The notes: generated by a model not told the origin, from the sequence alone. A stretch of 64,000 nucleotides of DNA from Rhodococcus sp. IEGM 1409 (GCF_030056735.1 NZ_JASHKN010000007.1:259891-323890); one strand, 5' to 3'; positions 16,575-25,633 are shown, numbered from the stretch's first letter. A program made the numbers and translations.

Positions 16575-17765
16575 ATGAGTAACAGGGTTTTTGTCGTCGG
16601 CGTCGGCATGACGAAGTTCGAGAAGCCGGGATCCCGCGAGTGGGACTACCCCGACATGGCACGCGAGTCGGGTACCAAGGCGCTCGAAGACGCAGGTATC
16701 GACTACTCCGAGGTCGAGCAGGCATACGTCGGCTACGTCTACGGCGAGTCCACCGCAGGTCAGCGGGCTGTCTACGAGCTGGGTCTGACAGGTATCCCCA
16801 TCGTCAACGTCAACAACAACTGTTCGACGGGATCGACCGCGCTCTACCTCGCCGCGCAGGCAGTCAAGAGCGGTCAGGCCGACTGCGCATTGGCGCTGGG
16901 CTTCGAGAAGATGCAGTCCGGGTCGCTCGGATCCACCTACGACGACCGCGAACAGCCACTCATGCGGCACCTCCTCGCTCTCGCCGAGCTGCAGGAATTC
17001 GCGATGCCGCCCGCCCCGTACATGTTCGGAGCGGCCGGCCTCGAGCACATGGAACGCTTCGGAACCACCGCGGAGCAGTTCGCCAAGATCGCCGTCAAGA
17101 ACCACAAGCACTCTCTGAACAACCCGTACGCCCAGTTCCAGGACGAGTACACCCTCGAACAGATCCTCGAGGCGCGTCAGATCCACGGACCGCTGACCAA
17201 GCTTCAATGCTCGCCTACCTCGGACGGATCCGGCGCGGCCATCATCGCCAGCGAAGCATTTGTCGAGAAGCACGGACTTGCCGCTCAGGCGGTCGAGATC
17301 GTCGGACAGGCCATGGTCACCGACATGAACAGCACTTTCGAGGACAAGAGCGCCATCAGCCTCGTCGGCGCAGACATGACTCGTAAGGCCGCTGAGAAGG
17401 TATACGCGCAGGCCGGCATCACCGCCGACGACGTCGACGTCATCGAACTCCACGACTGCTTCTCCACCAACGAGTTGCTGACCTACGAGGCGCTCGGGCT
17501 GTGCGCCGAAGGTGACGGCGGCAAGCTTGTCGACGCCGACGACACCACCTACGGCGGACGCTGGGTGGTCAACCCGTCCGGTGGCCTCATCTCGAAGGGT
17601 CACCCCCTCGGAGCGACGGGTCTCGCGCAGTGCGCCGAACTCACCTGGCAGCTTCGCGGAACCGCCGACAAGCGTCAGGTCGACGGCGCGAAGGTTGCTC
17701 TCCAGCACAACATCGGCCTCGGCGGCGCAGTTGTCGTGACCGCATACAAGCCCTACGCACGCTGA
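16575..17765 (+). CDS. SCP-x-type thiolase (lipid-transfer acetyl-CoA acetyltransferase)
   Basis: 396 aa from ATG 16575 with CAGGAG five bases upstream. Thiolase motifs: nucleophile cysteine in [23 protein letters not shown] near the C-terminal half, and [14 protein letters not shown]. The protein has the SCPx/lipid-transfer subclass look rather than the FadA type. It would cleave a 3-ketoacyl-CoA, the last step of a beta-oxidation cycle. It heads an operon whose later genes supply hydratase, dehydrogenase and acyl-CoA dehydrogenase. Confidence 0.9.
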   Translation: MSNRVFVVGVGMTKFEKPGSREWDYPDMARESGTKALEDAGIDYSEVEQAYVGYVYGESTAGQRAVYELGLTGIPIVNVNNNCSTGSTALYLAAQAVKSGQADCALALGFEKMQSGSLGSTYDDREQPLMRHLLALAELQEFAMPPAPYMFGAAGLEHMERFGTTAEQFAKIAVKNHKHSLNNPYAQFQDEYTLEQILEARQIHGPLTKLQCSPTSDGSGAAIIASEAFVEKHGLAAQAVEIVGQAMVTDMNSTFEDKSAISLVGADMTRKAAEKVYAQAGITADDVDVIELHDCFSTNELLTYEALGLCAEGDGGKLVDADDTTYGGRWVVNPSGGLISKGHPLGATGLAQCAELTWQLRGTADKRQVDGAKVALQHNIGLGGAVVVTAYKPYAR

Positions 17766-17807
17766 ATCACACCCTCAACCCGCTAGCTACCCACTAGGAG
17801 TTCCATC

Positions 17808-18239
17808 ATGGCTTCCGTTTCCGTCTCCGCTGTACTGCCCGCGCCCCCCGAAAAGACCTGGGATGCGCTCTCCGATCTGTCTCGCTGGGAAGAGTGGCTC
17901 ACCATCCACCAGGGCTGGAAGAGTGAACTCCCCACCGAGGTTGCGTTGGGCGCCAAGTTCACCGAGGTCGTCTCCGTGATGGGTATGGCAAACAAGATCG
18001 AGTGGACCGTCGAAGAGGTCGAGGTTCCGAAGATGGTCAAGATCGTCGGAACTGGAATGGCCGGCGTCACCGTCGAATTCATTCTCTCGGTCGAGGCCGA
18101 TGGTGCGGGCTCGAAGGCGACCGTCGACGCCAGTTTCAAGGGCACCATGATCGTCGGGCCGATCGGCAAGGCAGTCGCCAAGAACGCCAAGGCTGATCTC
18201 GAGGCTTCGCTGGCGAAGTTCGCCGAGCTGGTCGGGTAA
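17808..18239 (+). CDS. SRPBCC (polyketide cyclase/START-like) lipid-binding protein
   Basis: 143 aa with TAGGAG upstream of ATG 17808. The START-like opening VSVSAVLPAPPEKTWDALSDLSRWEEWL is characteristic, followed by alternating strands and a C-terminal helix (NAKADLEASLAKFAELVG). Such proteins bind hydrophobic ligands or act as cyclases. Its place between thiolase and hydratase suggests it binds a pathway intermediate. No catalytic residue is evident. Confidence 0.85.
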   Translation: MASVSVSAVLPAPPEKTWDALSDLSRWEEWLTIHQGWKSELPTEVALGAKFTEVVSVMGMANKIEWTVEEVEVPKMVKIVGTGMAGVTVEFILSVEADGAGSKATVDASFKGTMIVGPIGKAVAKNAKADLEASLAKFAELVG

Positions 18240-18246
18240 CGGTTCA

Positions 18247-19137
18247 GTGACAACACCGAAGTCGACGACACCGAAGACCAACGCGGTCGAATTCGATACC
18301 TCCGGACTGGGCGTGTGGACCGATCCGGAACACTTCGAGGTGACAGCCGAGCGCATCGCCGAATATGCCGCTGCCACCAACGATCCCATCGAGCGACATC
18401 TGAAGGGCGAGATCGCTCCGCCGGTCTTCGCGGTGGTACCCGTCTTCATGTCGATGGCACCGGCTGCCCTGTCGGTGGCACCGGTGGAACTGCTGATGAA
18501 GCTCGTTCACGGTGAGCAGGATTTTCTGTTCCATCGTCCGATCTACCCCGGTGACCATCTGGTCGCTCGCGCCAAGCCCATCGGTTTCGAGGGTCGCGAC
18601 AACGGTTCCACCGTCGTCATCTACGTCGAAACCAAAACCGACAAGGGCGAATTGGTCAACGAGCAGTGGATGACGGCGTTCTTCCGCAAGGTCGACGCGG
18701 GCCCCGGCCTGGGTGAGAAGGCTCCCGAACACCGATTCGACGACGCTCTTCGCGCGGGCAGTCCGGCAGCGGTGGTGAATCAGCACATCGACGAGGACCA
18801 GACGTTCCGGTACTCACCGGCGTCCGGCGATCCGATGCCGATCCACCTCGACGAAGAGATCGCTCGCATGTCCGGGCTCCCTGGAATCATCAACCACGGG
18901 CTGTGCACCATGGCGTTCACGTCGTGGGGAGCCCTGACCGAACTGGCCGGCGGAGAGACCGAGCGGTTACGCCGTCTCGCAGTGAGATTCGCGAAGCCCG
19001 TACTCCCGACCCAGGACATCGAGACGGTGTTCTACAAGGCGGGTTCGGCAGACGGAGCCACGTCCTACTCGTACGAAACCAGCGCGGTCGGTGACCTGGT
19101 CATCAAGGACGGCCTCGCTGTCATCTCCGACAAATGA
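18247..19137 (+). CDS. Double-hotdog MaoC-type enoyl-CoA hydratase
   Basis: 296 aa from GTG 18247. The N-terminal hotdog half (ITAERIAEYAAATNDP-like opening at 36-52) is FAS1/MaoC-N-like. The C-terminal half has the hydratase-2 motif YSPASGDPMPIHLDEEIA with catalytic Asp and His, and NHGLCTMAFT. It should hydrate a trans-2-enoyl-CoA to the (R)-3-hydroxyacyl-CoA. It lies 7 bp after the SRPBCC gene. Confidence 0.88.
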   Translation: MTTPKSTTPKTNAVEFDTSGLGVWTDPEHFEVTAERIAEYAAATNDPIERHLKGEIAPPVFAVVPVFMSMAPAALSVAPVELLMKLVHGEQDFLFHRPIYPGDHLVARAKPIGFEGRDNGSTVVIYVETKTDKGELVNEQWMTAFFRKVDAGPGLGEKAPEHRFDDALRAGSPAAVVNQHIDEDQTFRYSPASGDPMPIHLDEEIARMSGLPGIINHGLCTMAFTSWGALTELAGGETERLRRLAVRFAKPVLPTQDIETVFYKAGSADGATSYSYETSAVGDLVIKDGLAVISDK

Positions 19138-19178
19138 GTCTTCATATCCGACAACTGAACTGATGGGAATCTGAACTG

Positions 19179-20045
19179 ATGGGAAGTCTCGACGGTCGCG
19201 TAGCGATCATCACCGGAGCAGGACGCGGCATCGGCCGTGAGCATGCGTTGCTCTTCGCTCGTGAGGGTGCGAGCGTCGTGGTCAACGATCTCGGCGGAGC
19301 AAACGACGGTTCCGGTGCAGATGCCGGCCCCGCGCAGCAGGTAGTCGACGAGATCGTCGCTGCAGGCGGCAAGGCCGTTGCCAACACCGACAACATCGCC
19401 ACCTGGGACGGCGCCGAGGGGCTCGTCAAGCAGGCCGTCGGCGAGTTCGGCCGACTCGACGTTTTGGTCAACAACGCCGGCATTCTTCGTGACGCCTTCA
19501 TTGCCGGCATGGACGAGAGCCAGTGGGATGCAGTCATCGCCGTGCACCTGAAGGGGCACGCAGCGACGCTGCACCACGCTGCTGCGTACTGGAAGGACCA
19601 GAGCAAGGCAGGGGAGACCGTCAATGCTTCGGTCATCAACACCGCCTCGGCTTCGGGTACCTTCATGCCCAACGCGGGCCAGGGCAACTACGGCGCCGCC
19701 AAGGCGGGCATCGCGGCCCTGACCTTGGTGGCCGCAGACGAGCTCGATCGATACGGCGTGCGTGTCAACGCAATTGCGCCGATCGCGCGTACTCGACTGA
19801 CGCTGGCGACACCCGGTATGGGTGCGCTCTTCGCGGCCGAGGTCCCCGAGGGGGAGTTCGACGCGTTTGCGCCGTCCAACATCTCACCGTTGGTGGCATA
19901 TCTTGCGGCAGCGGACTGCAAGCTCACCGGCAAGGTGTACGCCGTTCAGGGCGGAGCCATCACGGAACTCGCCGGCTGGCACGGCGTCAACACCATCGAG
20001 AGCGAGGGCCCCTGGACCGCCGCCGACCTCGCAGAACGTCTGTAA
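19179..20045 (+). CDS. SDR dehydrogenase, MFE-2-like 3-hydroxyacyl-CoA dehydrogenase
   Basis: 288 aa from ATG 19179. NAD(P)-binding TGAGRGIGREHAL (13-25), NDLGG, NNAGILRD, Ser in INTASASGTF and the Tyr-Lys pair in NYGAAKAG. The NDLGG and AGILRD signatures are those of the dehydrogenase domain of peroxisomal-type multifunctional enzymes, acting on (R)-3-hydroxyacyl-CoAs. That pairs well with the hydratase-2-type gene upstream. It is followed after 4 bp by the acyl-CoA dehydrogenase. Confidence 0.88.
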   Translation: MGSLDGRVAIITGAGRGIGREHALLFAREGASVVVNDLGGANDGSGADAGPAQQVVDEIVAAGGKAVANTDNIATWDGAEGLVKQAVGEFGRLDVLVNNAGILRDAFIAGMDESQWDAVIAVHLKGHAATLHHAAAYWKDQSKAGETVNASVINTASASGTFMPNAGQGNYGAAKAGIAALTLVAADELDRYGVRVNAIAPIARTRLTLATPGMGALFAAEVPEGEFDAFAPSNISPLVAYLAAADCKLTGKVYAVQGGAITELAGWHGVNTIESEGPWTAADLAERL

Positions 20046-20049
20046 TCAC

Positions 20050-22248
20050 ATGGCACGCAACGCATACGAACTGGGCCTCGGGCTGAGCGAGGAGCACACG
20101 GCGCTTGCAGATTCGGTGCGCTCCTTCGTCGAGCGCACCATCACCACCGAGCAGGTGCGCTCGGCCGTGGAGTCGAGGACCGAGGACAAGTTCCCGCAGT
20201 TCTGGACGGCGCTGGTCGGGCAAGACCTTCTCGGGCTCGCGGTTCCGGAAGAGCAGGGTGGTCACGGCGCCGGTCTGCTGACCTTGGCCGTGGCACTGGA
20301 AGCATTGGGCCGCACTGTCTCTCCCGGCCCGTTTGTTCCGACGGTATTGGCAAGCGCCGTTCTCGGTGCCGCCGATTCCAAGGCGGGTCTGGAGTTCCTG
20401 CCCGGTCTGATCGACGGAAGCCGTACGGCAGCAGTCGCCTTGGGTGCACCGTTGGCGGCCGAGGCGTCGGACGGCGGGTACAAGGTCATGGGCGCACTCG
20501 ACGGTGTACTCGGCGGAGAACATGCCGACGTGCTGCTGGTTCCGATCCAGTTGCCCGAGGGCGTTCGCTACGCGGTGCTCGAGAGCAGCGCAGTCTCGAT
20601 CACCGTGCAGGACAGCATCGACGTGTTGCGCGGTAGTGCGCGTGTCGAAGCCGACGGTGTCCTCGTCGGCGCCGAACGGGTACTCGACGGTCTCACCGAG
20701 GCGCGGGTACGGTCCATTGCCGCAGTCGTTCTCGGTGCTGAAGACGTCGGCGTCATGTCCTGGTGCGTCTCCACAGCCTCGGAGTACGCCAAGACGCGTG
20801 TGCAGTTCGGGCGACCCATCGGCCAGTTCCAGGGCGTCAAGCACAAGTGCGCGCAGATGGGCATCGCGCTCGAGCAGGCACGCGCCGTTGTGTGGGATGC
20901 GGCAAGCGCATTGGACAAGGGCGACGACACGGCAGATTTTGCCGCCGACATCGCCGCAGTCATCGTTCCCGACGCTGCAGTGCAGGTTGCGCAGGACTGC
21001 GTGCAGGTCCATGGCGGCATCGGCTTCACGTGGGAGCACGACGCACACCTGTACTACCGCCGCGCGCTCTCGATCCGTGGCATTCTCGGCACCCGCGAGG
21101 ATCGTGCCAATCGTGTTGCGCAGCAGGCGCTTGGCGGTGTCAGCCGGGCTTCGGTTCTCGAACTACCGCCCGAGGCGGAGGAGATCCGCGGCGACATCGC
21201 GGCCGACCTTGCCAAGCTGGTCGATCTCGACGAGGACGATCAGTTGATCGCACTCGGTGACGGCGGCTGGGTTCAGCCGCACCTGCCGAAGCCGTACGGG
21301 CGCAGCGCTGCTCCGCTCGAGCAGATCGTCATCTCCCAGGAGATCAAGGCTGCCGGGATCGCGATGCCGCAGCTCCTCATGGGCGGATGGGCTGTGCAGG
21401 CGGTAGTTGCTCACGGCACGGACAAGCAGAAGCAGGAACTGGCAGTGCCGACGCTGCAGGGCGAGCTGGTGTGGTGCCAGCTCTTCAGTGAGCCCGGTGC
21501 GGGTTCCGACCTCGCATCACTGTCGACGAAGGCCGAAAAGGTCGACGGCGGTTGGAAGATCACCGGTCAGAAGATCTGGACCACGGTTGCTCAGTTCTCC
21601 GACTGGGCAATGCTGATCGCCCGCACGGATGCCGCCAAGCCGAAGCATCAGGGCATCACCTACTTCGTGCTCGATATGTCGACACCGGGCATTACCGTCC
21701 GCCCGCTGCGTGAGATGACTGGCTCGGCGCTGTTCAACGAAGTCTTCCTCGACGACGTTTTCATCCCCGACGAGAACGTGGTCGGCGAGGTCAACGACGG
21801 TTGGAACGTCGCACGTACGACGCTGGCCGGCGAGCGCGTCGCGCTCAGCCAGAAGATGGAGGCGTACGCCTCGGACTCCGATCTGCTGAAGTTCGCGAAG
21901 TCAGCAGATCTGAGCCCGATCGGTCGCTACCGCGTCGGCGAGCTGGTTGCCGAGAGTCAGGCGATCGATCTCATCGGCTCCCGCGTTGTGCTCAAGCAAC
22001 TTTCGGGAATCGACGTGAGTACGACGTCGAGCGTCGGCAAGCTGTTGGCGATGAAGATCAGCCAGTCGATCGCCGAGTTCGTCGTCGCCGAACTGGGTGC
22101 TGCCGGAGCGGTCAGCATCCCAGGTCAGCCCAGCGACAAGGCGATGGAGCAGCTCATTTCGGGCCGGGCCACCACCATCTACGGTGGCACAACGGAGGTG
22201 CAGCTCAACGTGATCGGTGAGCGCATGCTCGGGTTGCCGCGAGACTGA
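20050..22248 (+). CDS. Tandem-domain acyl-CoA dehydrogenase (FadE6/FadE34-like size)
   Basis: 732 aa from ATG 20050, about twice a normal acyl-CoA dehydrogenase, with two ACAD modules. Module 1 (about 1-380) has VPEEQGGHGAG and VHGGIGFTWEHDAHLYYRR. Module 2 (about 390-732) has LFSEPGAGSDLASLSTKAEK, GQKIWTTVA and YGGTTEVQLNVIGERMLG. Each active-site region differs, so one half may be non-catalytic. Double-domain FadE proteins in mycobacteria include enzymes of steroid side-chain degradation. It probably catalyses the FAD-dependent first step for the substrate of this operon. Confidence 0.9.
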   Translation: MARNAYELGLGLSEEHTALADSVRSFVERTITTEQVRSAVESRTEDKFPQFWTALVGQDLLGLAVPEEQGGHGAGLLTLAVALEALGRTVSPGPFVPTVLASAVLGAADSKAGLEFLPGLIDGSRTAAVALGAPLAAEASDGGYKVMGALDGVLGGEHADVLLVPIQLPEGVRYAVLESSAVSITVQDSIDVLRGSARVEADGVLVGAERVLDGLTEARVRSIAAVVLGAEDVGVMSWCVSTASEYAKTRVQFGRPIGQFQGVKHKCAQMGIALEQARAVVWDAASALDKGDDTADFAADIAAVIVPDAAVQVAQDCVQVHGGIGFTWEHDAHLYYRRALSIRGILGTREDRANRVAQQALGGVSRASVLELPPEAEEIRGDIAADLAKLVDLDEDDQLIALGDGGWVQPHLPKPYGRSAAPLEQIVISQEIKAAGIAMPQLLMGGWAVQAVVAHGTDKQKQELAVPTLQGELVWCQLFSEPGAGSDLASLSTKAEKVDGGWKITGQKIWTTVAQFSDWAMLIARTDAAKPKHQGITYFVLDMSTPGITVRPLREMTGSALFNEVFLDDVFIPDENVVGEVNDGWNVARTTLAGERVALSQKMEAYASDSDLLKFAKSADLSPIGRYRVGELVAESQAIDLIGSRVVLKQLSGIDVSTTSSVGKLLAMKISQSIAEFVVAELGAAGAVSIPGQPSDKAMEQLISGRATTIYGGTTEVQLNVIGERMLGLPRD

Positions 22249-22265
22249 CAGTTTCTACCGGGTGG

Positions 22266-22299
22266 GGCTCAGTCCTGGATTCGTCTCCAGGGCTGAGCC
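22266..22299. terminator. Terminator hairpin shared by the acyl-CoA dehydrogenase and amidase genes
   Basis: GGCTCAGTCCTGGA (22266-22279) pairs with TCCAGGGCTGAGCC (22286-22299), 14 bp with one T-G wobble and a 6-base loop. It overlaps the last codons of the amidase gene (which ends at 22269). Confidence 0.75.
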
Positions 22300-23681
22300 T
22301 CTTCCAGTTCGAAGGCCAATTCGAGGAGCGTGCGCTCGTCGCCGAGATCGGCGGAGAAATGCGAAGCCAACGGCAAACCATTGCTGGTCTGGTGCATCGG
22401 TAGCGAAATCGCGGGACCCCCGGAGATGTTGTTCAGCGGCGTGAACGACGTGTACGCGATCAACTTGTCGAAGAGTTCCTCGAAAGGCTGAGCGGGAGAG
22501 AGGTATCCGAGTTCGGGGGTGGTGTGCCCCAGGGCCGGCGAGAGCACGACGTCGTACTTCAAGAACATGGCGCTGTACTGCTGCTGGAGGCGTCGCAGGC
22601 GGTAGAGCACGCGCGGCGTCTTCACGAGGTTCTTCCGGTACAGCGTGTAGAGGCCCTTGGTGAGATTGTCGGTGCCGGACTTGTCGAAGTCGGGCCCGAG
22701 CATTTGTTTGCCACCGGTGGAGATGGCAAACGACAAAAAGCCCCAGTAGATGCTGAAGTCGTCGATGAATTCCGGGCCGACGGGCAATGCCGCGTCCTCG
22801 ACATGATGGCCAAGGCTTGCAAGGAGTTCGGCCGTAGCTTCGACGGACTTGCGGGTCTCGTCGTCCGTCTTGGTGACGGTCACGGAATCGGCGATCACGC
22901 CGACGCGCAATCGGGTTGAGCTGGGCCCTTCGATCAGGCGAACCGGTGCGAGTCGCGGATTGCGGTAGTAGTTCTCAGCCGCAGACATCCATCGTGCAGT
23001 GTCGCGCACAGTGCGAGTAACGGCGCCCTGAGCGATCAACCGGATCGGCATCGACTTGTCGGCCGGATCGGCGACAGTACGACCGCGGGTGGGCTTGAGC
23101 CCGACCAGTCCGCAGGCAGCAGCGGGGATGCGAATCGATCCACCGCCGTCGTTGGCGTGCGCAATCGGGAGTACGCCGGCAGCAACAAGCGCGGCCGCGC
23201 CACCCGAGGAGGCACCCGGCGAGTACGCCGGATTCCACGGGTTGTGGACGGGTTCTTCCGTCATGTATTCGGTGGAAGCGCTGAATCCGAACTCGGGTAG
23301 TCGAGTCTTGCCGATCGAAATGGCCCCAGTGGAGAGGAACTGTTTCGCGAAATCGCTGTCAGCTTTGGCGGGGACCGCGGTGAAGGCGGTGCTGCCCTGC
23401 TGGGTGGGAAGGCCGGCGCTGTCGGTGTTGTCCTTGATTGCGGTGGGGACACCCGCAAACACGCCCTTGGCGGGCCGGTTGCTTCTGACGAGGGCACGAT
23501 CGAAATCAGTGCAGGCCAGACCGTTCAATTGCCCCTGCACTGCCTCGGCGCGGGCGATCGACGCCTCCATGACTTCCCGTGCGGTCACCTCGCCCGATTC
23601 GATCCGGGCGGCGACGCCGGTGGCGTCGAGGTCGTCCAGGGCGTCGTCGGTGAAGGCGTGGACGGGGGTGTTCGCAGTCAT
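22269..23681 (-). CDS. Amidase-signature family hydrolase
   Basis: 470 aa from ATG 23681, with AAGGA upstream. The Ser-cisSer-Lys triad is visible: Lys in VPTAIKDNTDSAG, the Gly/Ser loop SPGASSGGAAALVAAG and the nucleophile region NDGGGSIRIPAAACGLVGLK. The C-terminal half is normal for the family. Members hydrolyse amides, nylon oligomers or Glu-tRNA; with no gatB/gatC nearby this is a catabolic amidase of unknown substrate. It is the single gene between two hairpins. Confidence 0.9.
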   Translation of the reverse strand: MTANTPVHAFTDDALDDLDATGVAARIESGEVTAREVMEASIARAEAVQGQLNGLACTDFDRALVRSNRPAKGVFAGVPTAIKDNTDSAGLPTQQGSTAFTAVPAKADSDFAKQFLSTGAISIGKTRLPEFGFSASTEYMTEEPVHNPWNPAYSPGASSGGAAALVAAGVLPIAHANDGGGSIRIPAAACGLVGLKPTRGRTVADPADKSMPIRLIAQGAVTRTVRDTARWMSAAENYYRNPRLAPVRLIEGPSSTRLRVGVIADSVTVTKTDDETRKSVEATAELLASLGHHVEDAALPVGPEFIDDFSIYWGFLSFAISTGGKQMLGPDFDKSGTDNLTKGLYTLYRKNLVKTPRVLYRLRRLQQQYSAMFLKYDVVLSPALGHTTPELGYLSPAQPFEELFDKLIAYTSFTPLNNISGGPAISLPMHQTSNGLPLASHFSADLGDERTLLELAFELEEAQPWRRIQD

Positions 23682-23703
23682 GGGGATCCTTGTCAGGCGG
23701 AGG

Positions 23704-23749
23704 CACTCAGGTCGTCCGTCCAGCATATTGGACGGACGACCCCTGAGTG
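23704..23749 (-). terminator. Hairpin downstream of the 52-aa protein gene
   Basis: TCGTCCGTCCA (23712-23722) and TGGACGGACGA (23729-23739) form an 11-bp stem with a 6-base loop. A 2-base bulge and ACTCAGG/CCTGAGT extend the stem outward. It lies just after the small gene and before the amidase start, and likely separates the two transcripts. Confidence 0.6.
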
Positions 23750-23771
23750 GCGCTATCTGTGGATTGCGGTA

Positions 23772-23930
23772 TCAGCTACCGAAGATCGTCACTGCTTGCT
23801 CGGCCGCCTGCGGCGCCTGCTGGAACACGCCCTGTGGGATGAACTGCTGCGGAATGAACTGCTGGGGGCTCAACTGCTGGAAGTTCGTGACCATCGGGTG
23901 GATGACGTTGTTGAATACATCGTTGAACAT
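23772..23930 (-). CDS. 52-aa Gln/Pro-rich small protein with internal repeat
   Basis: An ORF of 53 codons, ATG 23930 to TGA 23772, with GAAGGA about eight bases upstream of the ATG. The protein starts MFNDVFNNVIHPMVTNFQQL, then has PQQFIPQQFIPQ (an exact QQFIP repeat) and ends AVTIFGS. It has no signal peptide or strong membrane helix. I know no family for it. The good ribosome site, its own following hairpin and the coding-like third positions argue that it is translated. Its function is unknown. Confidence 0.6.
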   Translation of the reverse strand: MFNDVFNNVIHPMVTNFQQLSPQQFIPQQFIPQGVFQQAPQAAEQAVTIFGS

Positions 23931-24074
23931 GCGTTGTGTCCTTCGGTTACAGCGTTTTTCGAACTTCTGACTCCATCGACACTAAGCAAGGTTCTGGCGA
24001 GTTTCAACGAAAATTGCTGATACACAGTCAAGTTCAAGTTCATTGCCAGCTGGGGGCCAGGAACCGACGTTTCT

Positions 24075-24725
24075 TCACAGCTTCGACGCTGCGCCGTGCA
24101 GGTTCTTCGCTGTCGGGGATGTCTCGACGGACTTGGGATCGGGGTACGTGCCCAGTACGCGATCGGCAGTTCCCGCGGTGGTGACGGTGAACCAGTAGTG
24201 CTCGTTCTTGAAGTGGTGGTTGCGGTGATTGCGCCAAACCGACCGGTAGAGAGCAGTTTTCGGCTTGTAGTCACTGTGGATGAGGAAATGTGTCCACTCG
24301 TAACCGAGGCCGAGTACGGAAATGCAGGTCAGGAACGTCAGACCGAGTTCGACGCGGGGAAACGCCAGGAGGGCGACGGCCGTCAGAACCGGAATCACGA
24401 TCAGGAGCGTCTGCCACGGAATGAAGATGAGTGAGACGGTTCGCGGCGCAAAGTGGTGCTCCCGATGGCTGCGCGCCAGCCGTGAATCGAGTGTCACGCC
24501 GGCAATGGTCCGCGGCTTCCAATGTAGAACGAAGACGTGAATGATCCACTCCACGAACGGGAATGCGGCGATCATCACGAGCGGAACAAGTGCGTCGGTG
24601 ATCTGCCAGTCGCCCAATGCGATGCGCGCCGTTGCTGCGGCCAGCAGCATGGTGCCGATCATCCACGGCGTCGGTGACTTACGAAACGTCCGTGCGGCAT
24701 CGGCCAGAGTGAGAGGCTTGCTCAT
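24075..24725 (-). CDS. Fatty acid hydroxylase / sterol desaturase superfamily membrane protein
   Basis: 216 aa with about four membrane helices. The di-iron histidine boxes are present: SHREHH, HFLIH and HRNHHFKNEHYW. The superfamily covers fatty acid hydroxylases, C-4/C-5 sterol oxidases and carotenoid hydroxylases; the substrate here is unknown. Its ATG overlaps the stop of the GntR gene as ATGA, so regulator and enzyme form a coupled pair. Confidence 0.85.
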   Translation of the reverse strand: MSKPLTLADAARTFRKSPTPWMIGTMLLAAATARIALGDWQITDALVPLVMIAAFPFVEWIIHVFVLHWKPRTIAGVTLDSRLARSHREHHFAPRTVSLIFIPWQTLLIVIPVLTAVALLAFPRVELGLTFLTCISVLGLGYEWTHFLIHSDYKPKTALYRSVWRNHRNHHFKNEHYWFTVTTAGTADRVLGTYPDPKSVETSPTAKNLHGAASKL

Positions 24726-25444
24726 GGTTTCAGTCCTTCCAGGAAGGTGAGAGCGTCGCCGATTGCCGTCGTGCCGGTGTGGAGCAGCTTCGCTGCCAGG
24801 GCCTCGGCGGCGGGCTCGTCGTGTGAAGTGATGGCGGAGGACAGTTTTCGATACAGATCAGTTTGGCCGACTTCGGCCACCATGACGGAGGCAAGTGCCG
24901 TCATTGCCGGCTCGTATGCAGCTCGAAGGCTGTTGAAGATCAAGCGGAAGGCTATGGAATCTGCGCTGTCGACGACGACGTCCCAGAAGGCCAGGGCGCG
25001 GTCTTGCAGCTCTACTGGATCTTCGGTAGCGCCTAGTTGATCCACGGCCGTGTCGAGTTCTCGGGCGGATTCCGCGGAGATGCGACGAGCCGCCAGCACC
25101 GCGATCTGCGGTCCCATCAACTCGCGAGTTTCCAGGACGCTGCGCACCACCGTCAGGTCGGGGACACCGTCGCGAACCAGCAGCTGGGGGAGAAGTTCTG
25201 GTCCGGCCTGGCGTCGAAAATCGCGCACCGACGTGGACTCGCCCTGGCGGACCTCGACGAGTCCGGCTTGGGCGAGCTTCTGAATTGCCTCTCGGACCGC
25301 CGGCCTCGAGACACCGAATGCCTCGGCGAGTTTGCGCTCGCTGGGTAGTGCCTCACCGGCAGCCAGCTCTCCGGCCAGCACCTTCACGGAAATCTGGTCG
25401 AAGACTGCGCCGGAGGCCGAGGTACGTGCAACGGGTTGGAACAT
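24722..25444 (-). CDS. GntR-family regulator, FadR subfamily
   Basis: 240 aa from ATG 25444. The winged HTH covers residues about 8-75 (LPSERKLAEAFGVSRPAVRE, then KLAQAGLVEVRQG). The all-helical FCD/FadR-like ligand domain follows, with the metal-site style ALAFWDVVVDSADS and a C-terminal HDEPAAEALAAKLL segment. It is cotranscribed with the hydroxylase-family gene, and a TGGT-N3-ACCA site lies 37 bases before its start, so autoregulation is likely. Confidence 0.9.
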   Translation of the reverse strand: MFQPVARTSASGAVFDQISVKVLAGELAAGEALPSERKLAEAFGVSRPAVREAIQKLAQAGLVEVRQGESTSVRDFRRQAGPELLPQLLVRDGVPDLTVVRSVLETRELMGPQIAVLAARRISAESARELDTAVDQLGATEDPVELQDRALAFWDVVVDSADSIAFRLIFNSLRAAYEPAMTALASVMVAEVGQTDLYRKLSSAITSHDEPAAEALAAKLLHTGTTAIGDALTFLEGLKP

Positions 25445-25480
25445 GTACCGACCATAAACGCTTACTGGTTGGAGGTCAAG

Positions 25481-25491
25481 TGGTATTACCA
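25481..25491. promoter_or_regulatory. FadR-type operator TGGTATTACCA
   Basis: A perfect TGGT-N3-ACCA palindrome upstream of the GntR gene. It matches the usual core of FadR-subfamily operators. It lies 37-47 bases before the start codon, a suitable place for autorepression. Confidence 0.6.
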
Positions 25492-25493
25492 GT

Positions 25494-25605
25494 TTGGGTA
25501 GCGGCGCAGGTGCTCTCGGGCAGGTGGAAGTGCCCGCCAACCCGCAACGAGTGGTCAGTGCCGATTACTACACGGGCCCCGCGATGTTCGACGCCGGATT
25601 AACCT
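25494..25605 (+). pseudogene. Remnant of an iron-siderophore substrate-binding protein gene
   Basis: In the frame starting at 25494 the sequence reads VEVPANPQRVVSADYYTGPA followed by MFDAGLT. This is the N-terminal signature of FepB/FecB-like binding proteins (VPANPQRVV...D...ALLxLG). The similarity stops after about 37 codons at LTLSPWG. No start, lipobox or downstream domain is present, so only a fragment survives. It sits between the GntR operator and the M20 hydrolase gene. Confidence 0.5.
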
Positions 25606-25633
25606 TATCTCCCTGGGGAAGCATGTGCAGGAA

